NCBI GenBank assembly: GCA_021234155.1
Contig: JAJEKV010000344.1
Coordinates: 62,001 to 126,000 of the forward strand
Length of the DNA stretch: 64,000 nucleotides
Direction: 5' to 3'
From: Isoetes taiwanensis
Taxonomy: Eukaryota; Streptophyta; Lycopodiopsida; Isoetales; Isoetaceae
Translations under genes and position numbers: made by a program
The notes under the pieces: model-generated
Database searches by the model: none
The model's input: only the letters and a program-made list of their open reading frames with translations
Told to the model about the DNA's origin: nothing
Shown here: positions 44,055 to 55,429 of the stretch, piece by piece
How positions within the stretch are numbered: position 1 is the stretch's first letter
Layout: each line of letters opens with the position of its first letter

Positions 44055-44915
44055 AACCCCCTGTTATAATGCTAGATATTCTAAATGAGGTGCATCCTGG
44101 ACTATCACAGTTGTCGGATTCGTCGATCCTACGGTCCAGATCGTATGTTGGAGCCTCTGGGCACCTCTCGTTTCGCTTATAGTCATTTATGATTTGAGGT
44201 GCCTATGATTTTCAAATATGAAAAATGATTTCGCCTAAGGTTTTGAGGAAATATCAAACCTCTATACGGCTTTGCCTAAGATTTTAGAATATGAAATACG
44301 GGGGCTCGAACCTCTATCAAAATAACTCAATGTCCTAATAAGACTACTTTAACCAATACATCAGTGAGCTAATGTGATTATTTTTTATCTTGAATCTATG
44401 TTTTTTTTTTTTTTTATAACAATCCATTCAATTGTTTATGGATATATGGTCTATAGTTTCAGGAATTATTTTTTTACATCCATGTCAGATCACCCTGGAA
44501 CCCCTTGTTGTTGCATCTCGTTTAGAAACAATAACATGGAGTTCCATGGGGATTTGATATGGATATAATTCTTGAAACCATAGGCCATATCCCTAAAATA
44601 AATGAATGGGATGTTATAGAAAAAACATAGATTTAAGATAAAAAAAACAATCACGTTAGCTCACTGGTTAGATTGGTCAAAGTAGTCTTACTAAGACATT
44701 GAGTTATTTTGGTAGAGGTTCGATATAGAGGCTCGATATTCCATCAAAACATTAGGCAAACACGTACTTCACATTTTAAAATCATAGACGCCCCCAATCA
44801 TAAATGATCATAAGCGAAATGAAAGGTGCCTAGATACGATCTAGGCCATAGGATCGATGGATCCGACGACTGTGGCAATCCAAGGTGCATCTCGTTTAGA
44901 ATATGTAGCACAATA
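44055..44915. repeat. tRNA-derived SINE-like repeats, right cluster, inverted pair
   Basis: ACCCCCTGTTATAATGCTAG at 44055 resumes the repeat interrupted at 40662. A further block at about 44285-44500 is on the same strand as the left cluster. One at about 44560-44910 lies in the opposite orientation, so the two can fold back. The plus-oriented copy shows the clearest Pol III promoter: A-box TAGCTCACTGGTTAG (44656-44670) and B-box GGTTCGATATA (44717-44727), 61 bp apart. Confidence 0.75.
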
Positions 44916-45893
44916 AGAGAGGAAATATTGCAGCAGATGTTATTATAAGCAAAACATGCAGTGTTTATAGTAGTAGCTTCTCTTAAAGGCACAACTTCCA
45001 CCAGTTCATGAATAAGTATATTACTGCAAGCGGAGGATGCAGTGATGATTCTTTGGACCCATGTAGTAAGAGACGAAAGTCATGGGTGCATGATTTAATT
45101 GAAGTGTTCAAAAATGGAAATAGGGCATGGATTAAGAGGTGACATAGTAAGAAGAGCATCTATCCCATATAGAAACCTCATCGAGAGGCATAGAACATTG
45201 TCATGACATGGCTGTATAGGCAATGCAACCTGAGTAGTTGCAAATGCAGCACCTTGCAACAGAAATGCTCCTAAATTCATAGTCCTTCAACATGTCGCCA
45301 ACCATCTCTAACATTCAAGGTAGAGTGACTATGTGTAGTAGTAAAAAAATTCAGCATCAACTTGTCCTGACCTGTTCCACACTGCATCTTGGACATCATG
45401 GCTAGAAACTAGTCCTGCCATGCTGGCTCTTTTGCCCCATGCAAGGTGAGCCAATAATTCGATTAGCGAAGCAAAATGATCTTATTCAAGAAATGATATT
45501 ATTCAAGAAATCCTGAGTTCTCTTGACCAATGGCAGATGACATCTTGTGTAGCTCATTTTCATACAATGGAATAATAATATATACAAAGCATTAATGTGG
45601 CTTTGTCCTAGTGACAAATATAAAAGATCAAAACCTTAGTTTCTGATAGCGACAAAGACCAAGAAAGAGTAAGGTTGAGATTTGCTACCTCAAGAATGGC
45701 GATCTTTAGTGTTTAAAAAACTAGTGGTAATCTAGACTTGCACATACTCACTGGCTTTGCAACTCGTAGTAATGCATTTCATGTTGTCAGCATCATTGTT
45801 TCGTGCTCTTCGCGAGATGTCAAAAAAAGTAACAAAACTACATACCTTATAAAATGTTTGGAGAGGCTAGAAAAATGCAGCTTCTGGTTTTCA
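44916..45893. other. No recognisable gene
   Basis: AT-rich DNA upstream of the tRNA gene. The minus-strand frame 45280-45095 has no supporting motif. Confidence 0.5.
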
Positions 45894-45967
45894 GGCCTAT
45901 TAGCTCAGTTGGTTAGAGCATTGTGCTAATAACGCGAAGGTTGCAAGTTCGACACTTGCATAGGCTA
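45894..45967 (+). tRNA. tRNA-Ile (anticodon AAU), possibly decaying
   Basis: A 74-nt cloverleaf. The acceptor GGCCTAT pairs with ATAGGCT with a G-U first pair, followed by discriminator A. The D-stem is GCTC/GAGC with loop AGTTGGTTA. The anticodon loop is CTAATAA, giving AAU (read as IAU after A-to-I editing). The T-stem is GCAAG/CTTGC. A-box (TAGCTCAGTTGG) and B-box (AGTTCGACACT) promoters are internal; the usual GGTTCGA is changed to AGTTCGA. Compared with the plant consensus as I remember it, nearly all differences are C-to-T or G-to-A. Several are compensated by pairing. No CCA is encoded, as expected for a nuclear gene. The downstream T-run (ATTTTAACG) is a weak Pol III terminator. Confidence 0.85.
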
Positions 45968-46939
45968 TTAGATTTTAACGAGTAAGCCCATTGGATTTCT
46001 TTGCTGCAAGCTTTGTTCTTTTTAAGGGTTAGGAACTTGGCAATCGCTTCGCCAACAAAATAGGTATGGTTTCACAAATAGAAGATTCGTTGTGTTAGAT
46101 AAGGATTTGTGGCTTCAATATTAACCTTATCCGAAGTTTTTCTTCAAGATCTTAGTTGTTTAGATCTACAGGAGCTGATTTCTCGAAAGAAAGGCATGAA
46201 TCTATGGATGCTAAAACTTAAGGAGCTGATTTCTCCAAAGAAAGGCATGAATCTATTGGTCCTTCCTGTTAGATAACATTCGTAATCTACATAACGAATA
46301 TATGCATATTTGAAATAAACTTTCAATCCAAGTCCTCCATATCTAGCATAATAACAGGGGGTTTGTTTTATATTTTTGGATTCCAAGGTGGGGAGACTCG
46401 TGATGCGACGGGCATTTGTGCAAGATTTTTGCCATATTTTTTATGCTAAGGTTTTATCACCAGATTCCTTGGATGGGGACCTCCGTCCATCTTCCTTTAT
46501 CATTTCTCCTCTATTTATAGCTTCATTTTTCTCTCTGGACCTTTCATCAATTTTCTCTTGAGCTTCTATCTGTACATGCGCTTGTTGATCCAGTCTCATC
46601 TCCTGCCAATTCTCATCTCCTACTACCAGGTATGGTTTACTTTGTTCTCATCTCCTACTACCATGTATGGTTTACTTTGTTCTCATCTCCTACTGGTTTA
46701 CTTTGTTCGGATCTGATTTGTTTGTATTCGGATATTGATTAACATGGAGCAATTGGACATAAGGCTCACACATAAAACTTGCCTACTAGCGCATGTTACA
46801 CTGTAATGAAGCAACTTCGACAAAAAGTCGATTTGACAAGAGAACATTTTTTTGCTTTTTCATATTTTAAACTTGAAAAACGAATGAGTCTTTTGTTTTG
46901 TCCTTTGCCCCCTTTTCAAAATAAAGAGCTATTCATTCG
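45968..46939. other. No gene; two small tandem duplications
   Basis: GAGCTGATTTCTC.AAAGAAA followed by GGCATGAATCTAT occurs at about 46171 and 46220. TTCTCATCTCCTACTACCA followed by GTATGGTTTACTTTG occurs at about 46610 and 46645, with a shorter third unit at 46680. Confidence 0.7.
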
Positions 46940-49243
46940 TTAGGGTTTGAAACTGAAACACTGCTGAAGCATGATTTCTTGAGTGGAGGGCATAAGTTGA
47001 AGTGGTGATTTACCCTCCAGCATAAGAAGCGCATCAGCCATGGAAGGGCGTTTCTTAGGATCCCGCTGCAGGCACAAGAGTGCAACTTGGATCACTATTT
47101 TGGCTTGCACTTCATCCACAGAATATTGGATAGCATGGTCCACAAGGTCACTGGGGAAGAACTCTTCATTTCCACAATTTGCAATGGCATCAGTTATCGA
47201 TTGCCCTGGAAGATTCAGCACTCTTTCTGCACTAACAATTTCCAAGAGGATTACACCAAAACTGTACACGTCCATCTTGCTATTTCGATCTGTTCCAATA
47301 AAGTACTCTGGAGCAACATACTCTGCACTTCCAATAAGATTGTCTCGCAACCTGTTGAGACCAAAATGACCAATTTTGGCATCCAAAAAGATGTTTTCGG
47401 CCTTCAGATCCAGATGAAGAACTTGCTGCTCATGAAGGTAAGCCATTCCTGATGCAATTCCTGTAATGATGTTGAATCTCTTTTTCCAACTCATTGGGCT
47501 AATGACGTTGTTAAATATCCATGCATCTAGTGAATCGTTCACTACATATTCATAAACAAGAACTCGATGAGACCCCTGGTTGCAATAGCCAAGAAGCTGA
47601 ACCAGATTAGTATGAAGCATTTGGGATATGGTAGAAATTTCAACAGAAAAATCCCCTGTAGTTTTCAACACTTTAACAGTTAAATGGATTCCACTTTCAG
47701 TCTGAGCTTTATATACAGCTGCAAATCTATCTTCACGAATTTTATCTTTGTAATCTTTCGTCATTCCTTGTATTTGTGAAGAAGAATACACTTTTAAGCC
47801 ACTTTCAAAAATAAAACTAACATCGTTGCATTCTTCTTGTATTTGATCTGCCCTAATATTCTTACTTTTGTCATGGTCATAGTTCTGTACATGATTCATA
47901 GGCTGCTCCTTTTCAATATCAACTTTGGGTCTGTGGATTCGAGATGCGACAAAATAGCACCACACCAGAGCAATAAGACAAACTATAAACACTATTATTC
48001 CCACAATGATGCCTACCAAAGCGTTTGCCGAAAGTGGAGACTTTCGTGATGAATTGGTTATATTTACTCGAAGAAAAGCAACATCAGTCTGATTGGAGGT
48101 ATATTTGAGACTACCAACTTCTGTAAACATCAGAACACACTCACCTGTTGCACTGAGGAAGGCAGCTTCACAACTTGTGTTTTGGCTACATAAGTTCGGG
48201 CACGTTGAAGATTTGGTGAGATTTGTGGAGGGATATCTGCCACAGTATGTAGTACCATTCATCACAAGGAAGTCACTTTTATAGCCACTACCAGGTTTGC
48301 AGCCCAGAGATAAGTGAACAAATTTATCAGGGCAAGAACATCCACTTGCTGAGCAAATTCCATAATTTCCACATGCATCTCGAGCATCACACTTGAGCAG
48401 GGGAGTTGTGGTGTTACTAATAGGTTCCCTGTTGTTTGAATTTGTCTCTGTTTTATTAACCCACAGATATGTTACAAAATTACTCTGGGGGAAATTAGCA
48501 AGAGTACCCACCTGGCCTAGTATTATGGAACAGGTTCGATTTGTTTGATCGAATACTGCCAGGCAGTTAAAATTCCCGTCACAAATTTTCATGCAATTGA
48601 AAGTATCACTGAAATTCCTGACATCGTTGGGAAGCTGGTATGAAGAAGAAGAAACTCCAGGCAAGGTGAGGAAGCCGGAATCAGAGCCATTGGCCCGAGT
48701 GCACCCTTTATCGGCTGTGCCATTAATAGGAAGAAAAGATGGGGGGCAAGAGCATGTGCCATTTCTGTTGTTGCAAATTCCATAGCTTCCACACTTATAT
48801 GGCTCATCACAAAACGTTGCACTTGTGATACTGACATGAAAAAAAGCTGTATCGTTGAAGTCCTCAGTGACCTCAAGACTACCAACTGAATTTACAGGGA
48901 AGCATAGCTGAGAAGTTGCTCTAAAATATGATGCTTGATATTCATTAGTACTGACCTTCTCAAGACAATTCAAGTATTGCATCTCGCTAAAATTAACCGA
49001 AGATTGAGTATAGATAACACCTGTTAGGGCCAATACTTTAGTGGCATAGTTGCCTTCATATTTGCATCCGGAATTTGGCTTGGTGGGATCAATAAGGGTA
49101 AAATTATGGGGGCAGGTACAGTTTCCTTGGCTGCAGATGCTATTAGCGCCACATGTAACATCACATTTTGATGAAATTGACGATCCTAGATCTGCTGCCA
49201 CAGATGTGAGGAACAAAAACAAGGCCATCCACATCCTCTCCAT
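46940..49243 (-). CDS. Receptor-like pseudokinase with EGF/PAN ectodomain (copy 2)
   Basis: Reads 767 residues from Met at 49243, chosen because a signal peptide (WMALFLFLTSVAADLG) follows at once. An in-frame Met 96 bp upstream would bury it. Three EGF-like modules (Cys clusters at about 27-45, 145-166 and 285-304) alternate with PAN/apple-like Cys modules. The transmembrane helix is about 408-433 and the kinase domain about 495-745. The beta-3 Lys (LTVKVLK, K524), alpha-C Glu (E535), HLDLKAEN (D612, N617), APE and DVYSFG are present. The glycine-rich loop is gone (IREDRFAAVYK) and DFG reads HFG (H626), so it probably cannot bind Mg-ATP normally. No B-lectin domain is seen, unlike full S-domain kinases. 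It sits in the plasma membrane by prediction. One uninterrupted exon, with no stop or shift, suggests constraint or a recent copy. Confidence 0.85.
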   Translation of the reverse strand: MERMWMALFLFLTSVAADLGSSISSKCDVTCGANSICSQGNCTCPHNFTLIDPTKPNSGCKYEGNYATKVLALTGVIYTQSSVNFSEMQYLNCLEKVSTNEYQASYFRATSQLCFPVNSVGSLEVTEDFNDTAFFHVSITSATFCDEPYKCGSYGICNNRNGTCSCPPSFLPINGTADKGCTRANGSDSGFLTLPGVSSSSYQLPNDVRNFSDTFNCMKICDGNFNCLAVFDQTNRTCSIILGQVGTLANFPQSNFVTYLWVNKTETNSNNREPISNTTTPLLKCDARDACGNYGICSASGCSCPDKFVHLSLGCKPGSGYKSDFLVMNGTTYCGRYPSTNLTKSSTCPNLCSQNTSCEAAFLSATGECVLMFTEVGSLKYTSNQTDVAFLRVNITNSSRKSPLSANALVGIIVGIIVFIVCLIALVWCYFVASRIHRPKVDIEKEQPMNHVQNYDHDKSKNIRADQIQEECNDVSFIFESGLKVYSSSQIQGMTKDYKDKIREDRFAAVYKAQTESGIHLTVKVLKTTGDFSVEISTISQMLHTNLVQLLGYCNQGSHRVLVYEYVVNDSLDAWIFNNVISPMSWKKRFNIITGIASGMAYLHEQQVLHLDLKAENIFLDAKIGHFGLNRLRDNLIGSAEYVAPEYFIGTDRNSKMDVYSFGVILLEIVSAERVLNLPGQSITDAIANCGNEEFFPSDLVDHAIQYSVDEVQAKIVIQVALLCLQRDPKKRPSMADALLMLEGKSPLQLMPSTQEIMLQQCFSFKP

Positions 49244-49383
49244 CTTGAATGTCCCCAATTTTCTTCTTCCCTTGTCTTGAGCCCTGTGTCCATATCCATA
49301 CTTTTTACTCCTAAACAGAAGTTCCCTAACTTCTCTCAAGGATGAAGTTGCTACGAAGGTTTGAAAACGTGATTGAACCTCCG

Positions 49384-49389
49384 TTTATA
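49384..49389 (-). promoter_or_regulatory. TATA box of the receptor pseudokinase gene
   Basis: TATAAA on the minus strand, about 140 bp upstream of the chosen ATG. This would give a leader of roughly 110 nt. The paralogue at 7185 lacks it. Confidence 0.5.
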
Positions 49390-49429
49390 AGTTGCACAAC
49401 GGCAAAGATGTGCAAAAGGTATCTTTCCT

Positions 49430-51560
49430 TCTTTCTTCTAAACAACGTGTCCCATATTATTTTCTTTGGACATGGTCAATTTTATTTTCTTTGGACATGG
49501 TCAATTGAAGGAGTTACTATAAATTGATAACACAAGAAATTTATCGTGGTGCCAAGGGCACATAAAATATTTTTCTTTCTCAATCTCAAACATGCAGGAT
49601 TTGAACCCGCGCTATTGCCTTGTGTTCCTATGCCCATAGGATACATGGAAGCTATGGTTGTTGATCATGAGATTCCCATTCACTGTGCGTTCTTTCATCT
49701 TGTCTATGTCGTTCTCGAAATCTCTCGCTATCATCGCTAGTTAAGCTTTCAAACCATTGTCTTGGGGCATGTGCTAGTTTATCAAATGTATTTGGCAAAA
49801 ACTAGTAAGATTTATTCCAAATGGAAGAGATTCTACTTGTGCAGACTTTATAGACCAATTTCTCGATGCATTTGTTTTTATACGGAACCAAAGAAAATAT
49901 GGAATCAAAGTAGACAAAACGTGATTTGAATTCCAACTAGAGGATGCTATTGGATCTTATCTTGAAATAATTAAAATGTTTAACATTATTTTCCATTTTC
50001 AAAGCAGAATGCTCATTCTAGGATTCATAGAACCCAACATATGCTTGTGAAAAAGTGGCAGTGGGAAGGTGTATCATTGAAATCCAGTATGAAATTCCAA
50101 TATGGGTTCTTACTAATGGGTATTTACTAACATATTAGGTCATTTCTCTCTTATATCCATGGTATAGATTCTTGAAGTGAGGTGCTTATAACTTGCTTTT
50201 CTTCTGCGTAATATATTTAGTGCTTGCAGCTGGATGGGCCTATGCTTCAACAATTCCGTAAATAAACTCTTCCTGGTTCTTTCATAGTTCAGATGGTATA
50301 AGCTACTTAGATAATTATTGCCTTCATTATATTCACACACACTCGATTTTTGTTAACTTCAGAAAACATAGCATTAAAAATGAGGGAGGTTGCAGAAAGA
50401 AAAATCGTTGTGCATAAACACCTCGAATCACGATTTCTACTGAAGAATTCTGACATTCAAGAGGCAAGCAGAAATATCAAGAAAAACAAGAAGTCCTAGC
50501 TTAAGCAGCAGTGCTAACAGTGGATTCGATGATGCCAAGGGCATGGGCACTTAACACTTAGCACTTAGCATAAAGATGTTGAAAATCAGCATGCAGCATT
50601 CCTATAATAATATCCTTAGAGTTAAAATAACATAATATTTGATAAGGGTGTAATGACGTGGCAGCAAAAGAAAAAAACAAAAAATGCAAAGGCCGGTGTA
50701 TACAGTGAATTAAAAAAAAAAGGGAGGAGACAAGCATCCGGCAGAGGGTATAGGATACAAGGAAATTCAGCAAATTCAAAGGACGTAAGTTGATTTTGGA
50801 GAAAGGCGTGGAGGATCGGCTTGTGACATAAATTACACAAAAGAATCTAGTTTTGAAAATCTGTCTGTGAAGATCACTGCTGGTGATTTTGGATTGGGAG
50901 GTCAACTTTGATTTTTGCAGGAAGGAGGCTTGGATAAATCGCTTGAATCCAGAGTGTAGCATTATGGGGTTGCTGGCTGCAGAATTCGTGGATGCAAATA
51001 GGGTTCTGCAGCTTATGTCTTATAAAACTAGAAGGAGGTGGTTTCGGATTGTCTGGGAAGAGAAGCAATTAGAAGGCTGAGAATTAGTTTTTGTTGGGTT
51101 CAAATCGCAGTTCAGCTCTAAAATTCAACAAAAAGAAACAGACGCAAATGCAACAGCATAAATAAAGAAGCCAAGCTTTACTTGCAGTAGCCTCAAGGAA
51201 GAAAAGGCTGATTCAGTTGTTGCCACAGGAAGCACAGAGAATGCTTCACAACAACAGTCTAACCCTAATACTTATACTCGATTACTAACAATTGTCATCT
51301 TCTCCCCTGCAACTGTAGGTTCTGACATGCCATAAAGCACGATAGAAGGGGCTATCAGACACCTTAGGGTTCCCTAAAGATGCAGACGCCCAGAAGCTAT
51401 CCTCTGAGGAATGCTGGCGAACAACGAGTAAATACTAAGAAGCTGGAATGGATCCAGAAATCTTATAGCCATCTTCAAGTTCCACGGGCCCGAAACCGAG
51501 GCAAGCCTGCAAGAATGCTACCGATAGAAGAGGTTTAGCTATGATCTCTTTTGCCAGTAG
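49430..51560. other. No recognisable gene
   Basis: ATTTTCTTTGGACATGGTCAATT is duplicated in tandem at about 49459-49508. A tRNA-like T-arm on the minus strand (CGGGTTCAAATCCTG, about 49595-49609) lacks the rest of a cloverleaf. Short minus frames such as 50962-50558 have no recognisable motif. Confidence 0.5.
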
Positions 51561-54500
51561 TACCTCACGCCCACAGTTGAATCCTTGGTATCGATTTTGT
51601 CAGCCAAGAAATCACACACTCCACTTGAAATTCTTCGCCGGAATTTTGTACCCAAGAAAAAGAAGTACATGTGTCACCAGAAATAGATAGAACTAGAAAT
51701 GTATGCCCGGCGATGCCGGGCATTAGCCGTGAATGTGGAAATCGATAGATGCAGTGGAATAAAAAGGTGTGCATGTAATTGTGTTTGTCAGCTTTAGGCT
51801 CGTAGAATGGTTAGGAATCATAGAATGCATAGTGCGGATAGAATGGATAGACATAATGGATGCATAAGCTTTAGGCTCATTTGTAAGACTTTAAAGTTTT
51901 GTCGAAGAACATAGATCCAATGTATAGTCAACACAATTGCAATGGGATTGTAATGGACAAATTAGATATTGGTTGTGTGGAATGGGAGGTGGAATATGCG
52001 TGTAGGTAATGATTGTGTGTGATGTCATATTAAGTTGTGTGGGGGGGTGGGGGTGTGTGTGTTTGCAAACCCAAAATGATGTATGTGTCTCCATTGAGCA
52101 AGGTATTCATGTGTTGGGAAGTTCACATGATATTAATCAAAATAGATAGATAATTTCGATTTGCATGGACAAATTTAACTTAGCATTGGTTTTAGTATTA
52201 TCCATGCTTTAAAAAGTTGTCCTTAATAAAAACCTTTTGGAATTATCTCTACCTTTGGAAGTTGTAGTGGTTTGATGACGTGGTTGATATGTATAATTGT
52301 TTGTTCCATCTATGAGTCGCATTTATATCCTCTCAGTTCTCTAAGCTTCATGTTATGATAAATCCTTACCCCCGAATCCATAAACCCAACCCCGATACCC
52401 TTAACCCTTCTAGAGTTAAAAAAGTTTACAACTATCAACAAAGATATCATAAAGGGTAGTTGGGTACAACATAAGGACTCCCTCATAATTTTTGGATACA
52501 TTTATAGAGAAGGCTAGTGTAATCGTGCATAGGGTATTATGTACAATCGTGTTGTAAAGATGAACCATGGCAAACACTATCATCAAACATCAAAAGTCAT
52601 GTTTTGCAAATAGTGAAGATGTCAGAGAATGATTCCTTGAAACCAGTGGAGTTGGTTGGCGGCAACGTCATTTCAAGTTGATAATTTAAAGAAAGAAAAG
52701 TTCTAAATTAAAAAAACATATTGTTCTCCACCTTTATAAATCATAAATCCTTAAAAGCGTAATGAGTTTTTGTGAACATCTGCAATACAAAAACTTTGAA
52801 CTTATATTTCAATTTAAGAATATAGATACAAAGAAATGCAACACAATATATATTGGTCCAAATGCTTAGGTGTCATACAAATAATTAATCTCTAGTGTCT
52901 CAAAATTGGATCCCATATGTTAAATTGATCCCCTTCGAGCTGCAATTATAAAATGATATTACATATGTGGGTTGTTTCTCTAACGGCATGAATTTTATGA
53001 TTGTGGACTACATATGTGGGTTGTTTCTCTAGTGGCATGCATTTTACGATTCTAGACTTCATACGCATTTATCATTGACCATTACTACAAGTACATTAGT
53101 AAAAGAAGCTGTCTAGCCTTTAGACCCCATTCTCACGTATCATTTTGTCTACAATCTTTATGGGAGTTCCAGAGCTATTGAGATTAAGGAAAAATATCCA
53201 AAGATGAACACAGAAGTTTTCTTCTAAACACCACCTGGCAGCACACCATTGAGAATAAATTGAAATGCTAGTGAATGCTTCTTGCATTTGGAACTTCTTC
53301 ATGGTTCAAGGTCACATAGTCCATAGAAATATAATGAGAAACCATGCCATAAAGTGGTTGTCCTTGTCTCTAAAGATTCTAGTGGTCTCATGTTAGAAGG
53401 CCTCTTCAATTCCTATCCATCCATCCCAGCCCATCCGTCTCAGCCATTTGATGCAAAATCATCCTCAACATTCTCAGAGACTAGGGAGTCTAACAATTGC
53501 ATTTCTCGCAGAGCCTTTTGGCAGCTGCAATTCCAACCCTAGCAGTACAATAAAGCCTACAACATTGAGATAATTTCCACAGTATCAAGTCTGCAAGCAA
53601 CCAAGTGAAGGATAATAGTACGAAAAAAATTTAGCTTATCTTACATTGAACTCAATGTGTATTTAATATTGCTAGAGATTAGCCCCTTCCAGTTTTAATG
53701 ATGGACAGTACCAATGTAGAAGCCTGCAGCAAAACAAATAATCATGTGATGAAGCCCAAATGCTCTAACAAAAATATCATTTGCATGAAAAATAAAATAG
53801 AAATATTCGTAAGGGGGGGAATTCTCTTACAATACTTTTCTCTTAATATCTAGATGTGTTGCCTTCTAGAACATCCCTGCTACCTTGATTTTAACACTCA
53901 TTTGAAACTGCAAATAGGAACAACCTTCTGTATATTGGACAAATCCCAGAGTCTATAGAAATTTATTAACAGATTTTTTTCCTTCAAGTTTTGCAGCTCT
54001 CTAGCATTGAAACTCTGCGGATGGTAAGGAAATGTTACTAACATTGAAACTCTGCAGATGGCAGGGAAATGTTAACTGGAAGATAGCCACATTTTAGCAA
54101 GCTGATCAAATTGCAATACTTGGCAATTTTTGCTACGATCCTTGAATCGGAATTGGGAGAGCGATTTGAGGTTGTAGTAGATGGTGAAGTGAAAGTGGAC
54201 TAGGTCTAGGGTTTAGTCTTATATATATTAGGGTTTACATATTGGCCCACTTGGCTCCAATAGATTGCATCCACTTGGCATGACAATTATGGGGCATGGC
54301 CATGTGGAAAATAGGTTTCCACACCTTAAGGGGCTAAGTTATGATAATAACTTGGCTTTTCCCATCACTCCCATGCTAGATGTGGCCTATATCGAGGGAA
54401 AAAAATGATGTTTTGCACAACCATGTTTTTACATGTCACACATTATCGAACAGTGGAGGCATCATTTGCAACAACAGTTTTTGTGAAGGCATTAAATTCT

Positions 54501-55084
54501 ATTTTGGTAAAGTCATTGTAGAAATGGCACACTAGATGTCAGATCATTTCTAGGATTTAGGATTTCGAACAACAGTAGAATGGAGGAAAAAAAAGTTCCA
54601 TCTATTATTGCTTGGATCCTCCTATAGATAATCACTTTCATTTTCTATATTCTTGCATTCTTTGAATTTCCTTTTCATACTGGTGGTTCTTTTATCAGTA
54701 AGCAACCTCTGATTGATAATTCCTTTACAGGTAAGCATCCTTTGATTTTGGAGCAGAGACCAACTATTGTGTGAAAAATCAGCTATTGTGTGAAAAATCG
54801 CAATGCCTTCTATGCAATAAAATAAATTTAGGTTATGATTGCTGTTATATTTATCTGTGGTATAACGTAAGTAGTGTAGACAATGGAAGATAGTATTAAC
54901 GACAATGTTTCTAGGTATTTCTCTAACCATAATATTCAATATTTTTTTGCATTATAATATAATCCATGTGCTATAAAGTCATTATCTTTCAACATATGTT
55001 TTTTTGTACAATGCTTATATGAAATGCTTTTTAAGAGAAGAGTGTTAGGAGATTTTGATATAAAGGAACAAGGGAAGACAATTT
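51561..55084. other. No recognisable gene; small simple repeats
   Basis: Contains a GAATGGATAGA-type patch (about 51805-51865), a GT/G-rich microsatellite at 52036-52062, and two copies of ACATATGTGGGTTGTTTCTC followed by TA(G/A)(C/T)GGCATG (about 52961 and 53007). ACTCTGC.GATGG.A.GGAAATG is duplicated near 54010 and 54050. I see no coding domain or terminal repeat. Confidence 0.5.
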
Positions 55085-55378
55085 TTGGATCTAAATTTGG
55101 ATGGGTGCTTGATCGATTCATTGCGTCTTTTGATAATAGGCTTTGGTAAAATAGGCTTTCGATCATCCACCTTCTCTAAATGCAAGCATGCTGAAAGCCT
55201 GAACATATCTATGTTATCAGATAGCAAGCATGCTGAAAGCCTGAACATATCTATGTTATCAGATATTCTAGGGAAGGGGATTTGCACGGGAGATTTGGGG
55301 CTTGAAGGTATATCTTGTGATAACCATCTTTTCAGCGAAGATAAGAAAGACAGAATCACGAAACACTTAAATAAATAA
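55085..55378 (+). CDS. Hypothetical 97-residue frame with an internal duplication
   Basis: An open frame whose middle contains KHAESLNISMLSD twice, from an in-frame 42-bp tandem duplication (55182-55223 and 55224-55265). No domain is recognised and no homologue is visible in the window. The in-frame unit length, a multiple of three, may be chance. It lies just upstream of a Ty3/gypsy remnant on the same strand, so it might be LTR or gag-leader sequence. Confidence 0.3.
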   Translation: MDLNLDGCLIDSLRLLIIGFGKIGFRSSTFSKCKHAESLNISMLSDSKHAESLNISMLSDILGKGICTGDLGLEGISCDNHLFSEDKKDRITKHLNK

Positions 55379-55429
55379 CTGCATATCCGTGTAATACCCC
55401 TTGTGCCTTGACTCTAGAATTGAATTAAG

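Noticed and set aside
49244-49339. 32-residue N-terminal extension of the receptor pseudokinase
   Set aside because: It is basic, precedes a clear signal peptide, and has no counterpart in copy 1; it is more likely part of the leader.
49595-49609. tRNA-like T-arm on the minus strand (CGGGTTCAAATCCTG)
   Set aside because: No D-arm or anticodon arm could be folded upstream of it.
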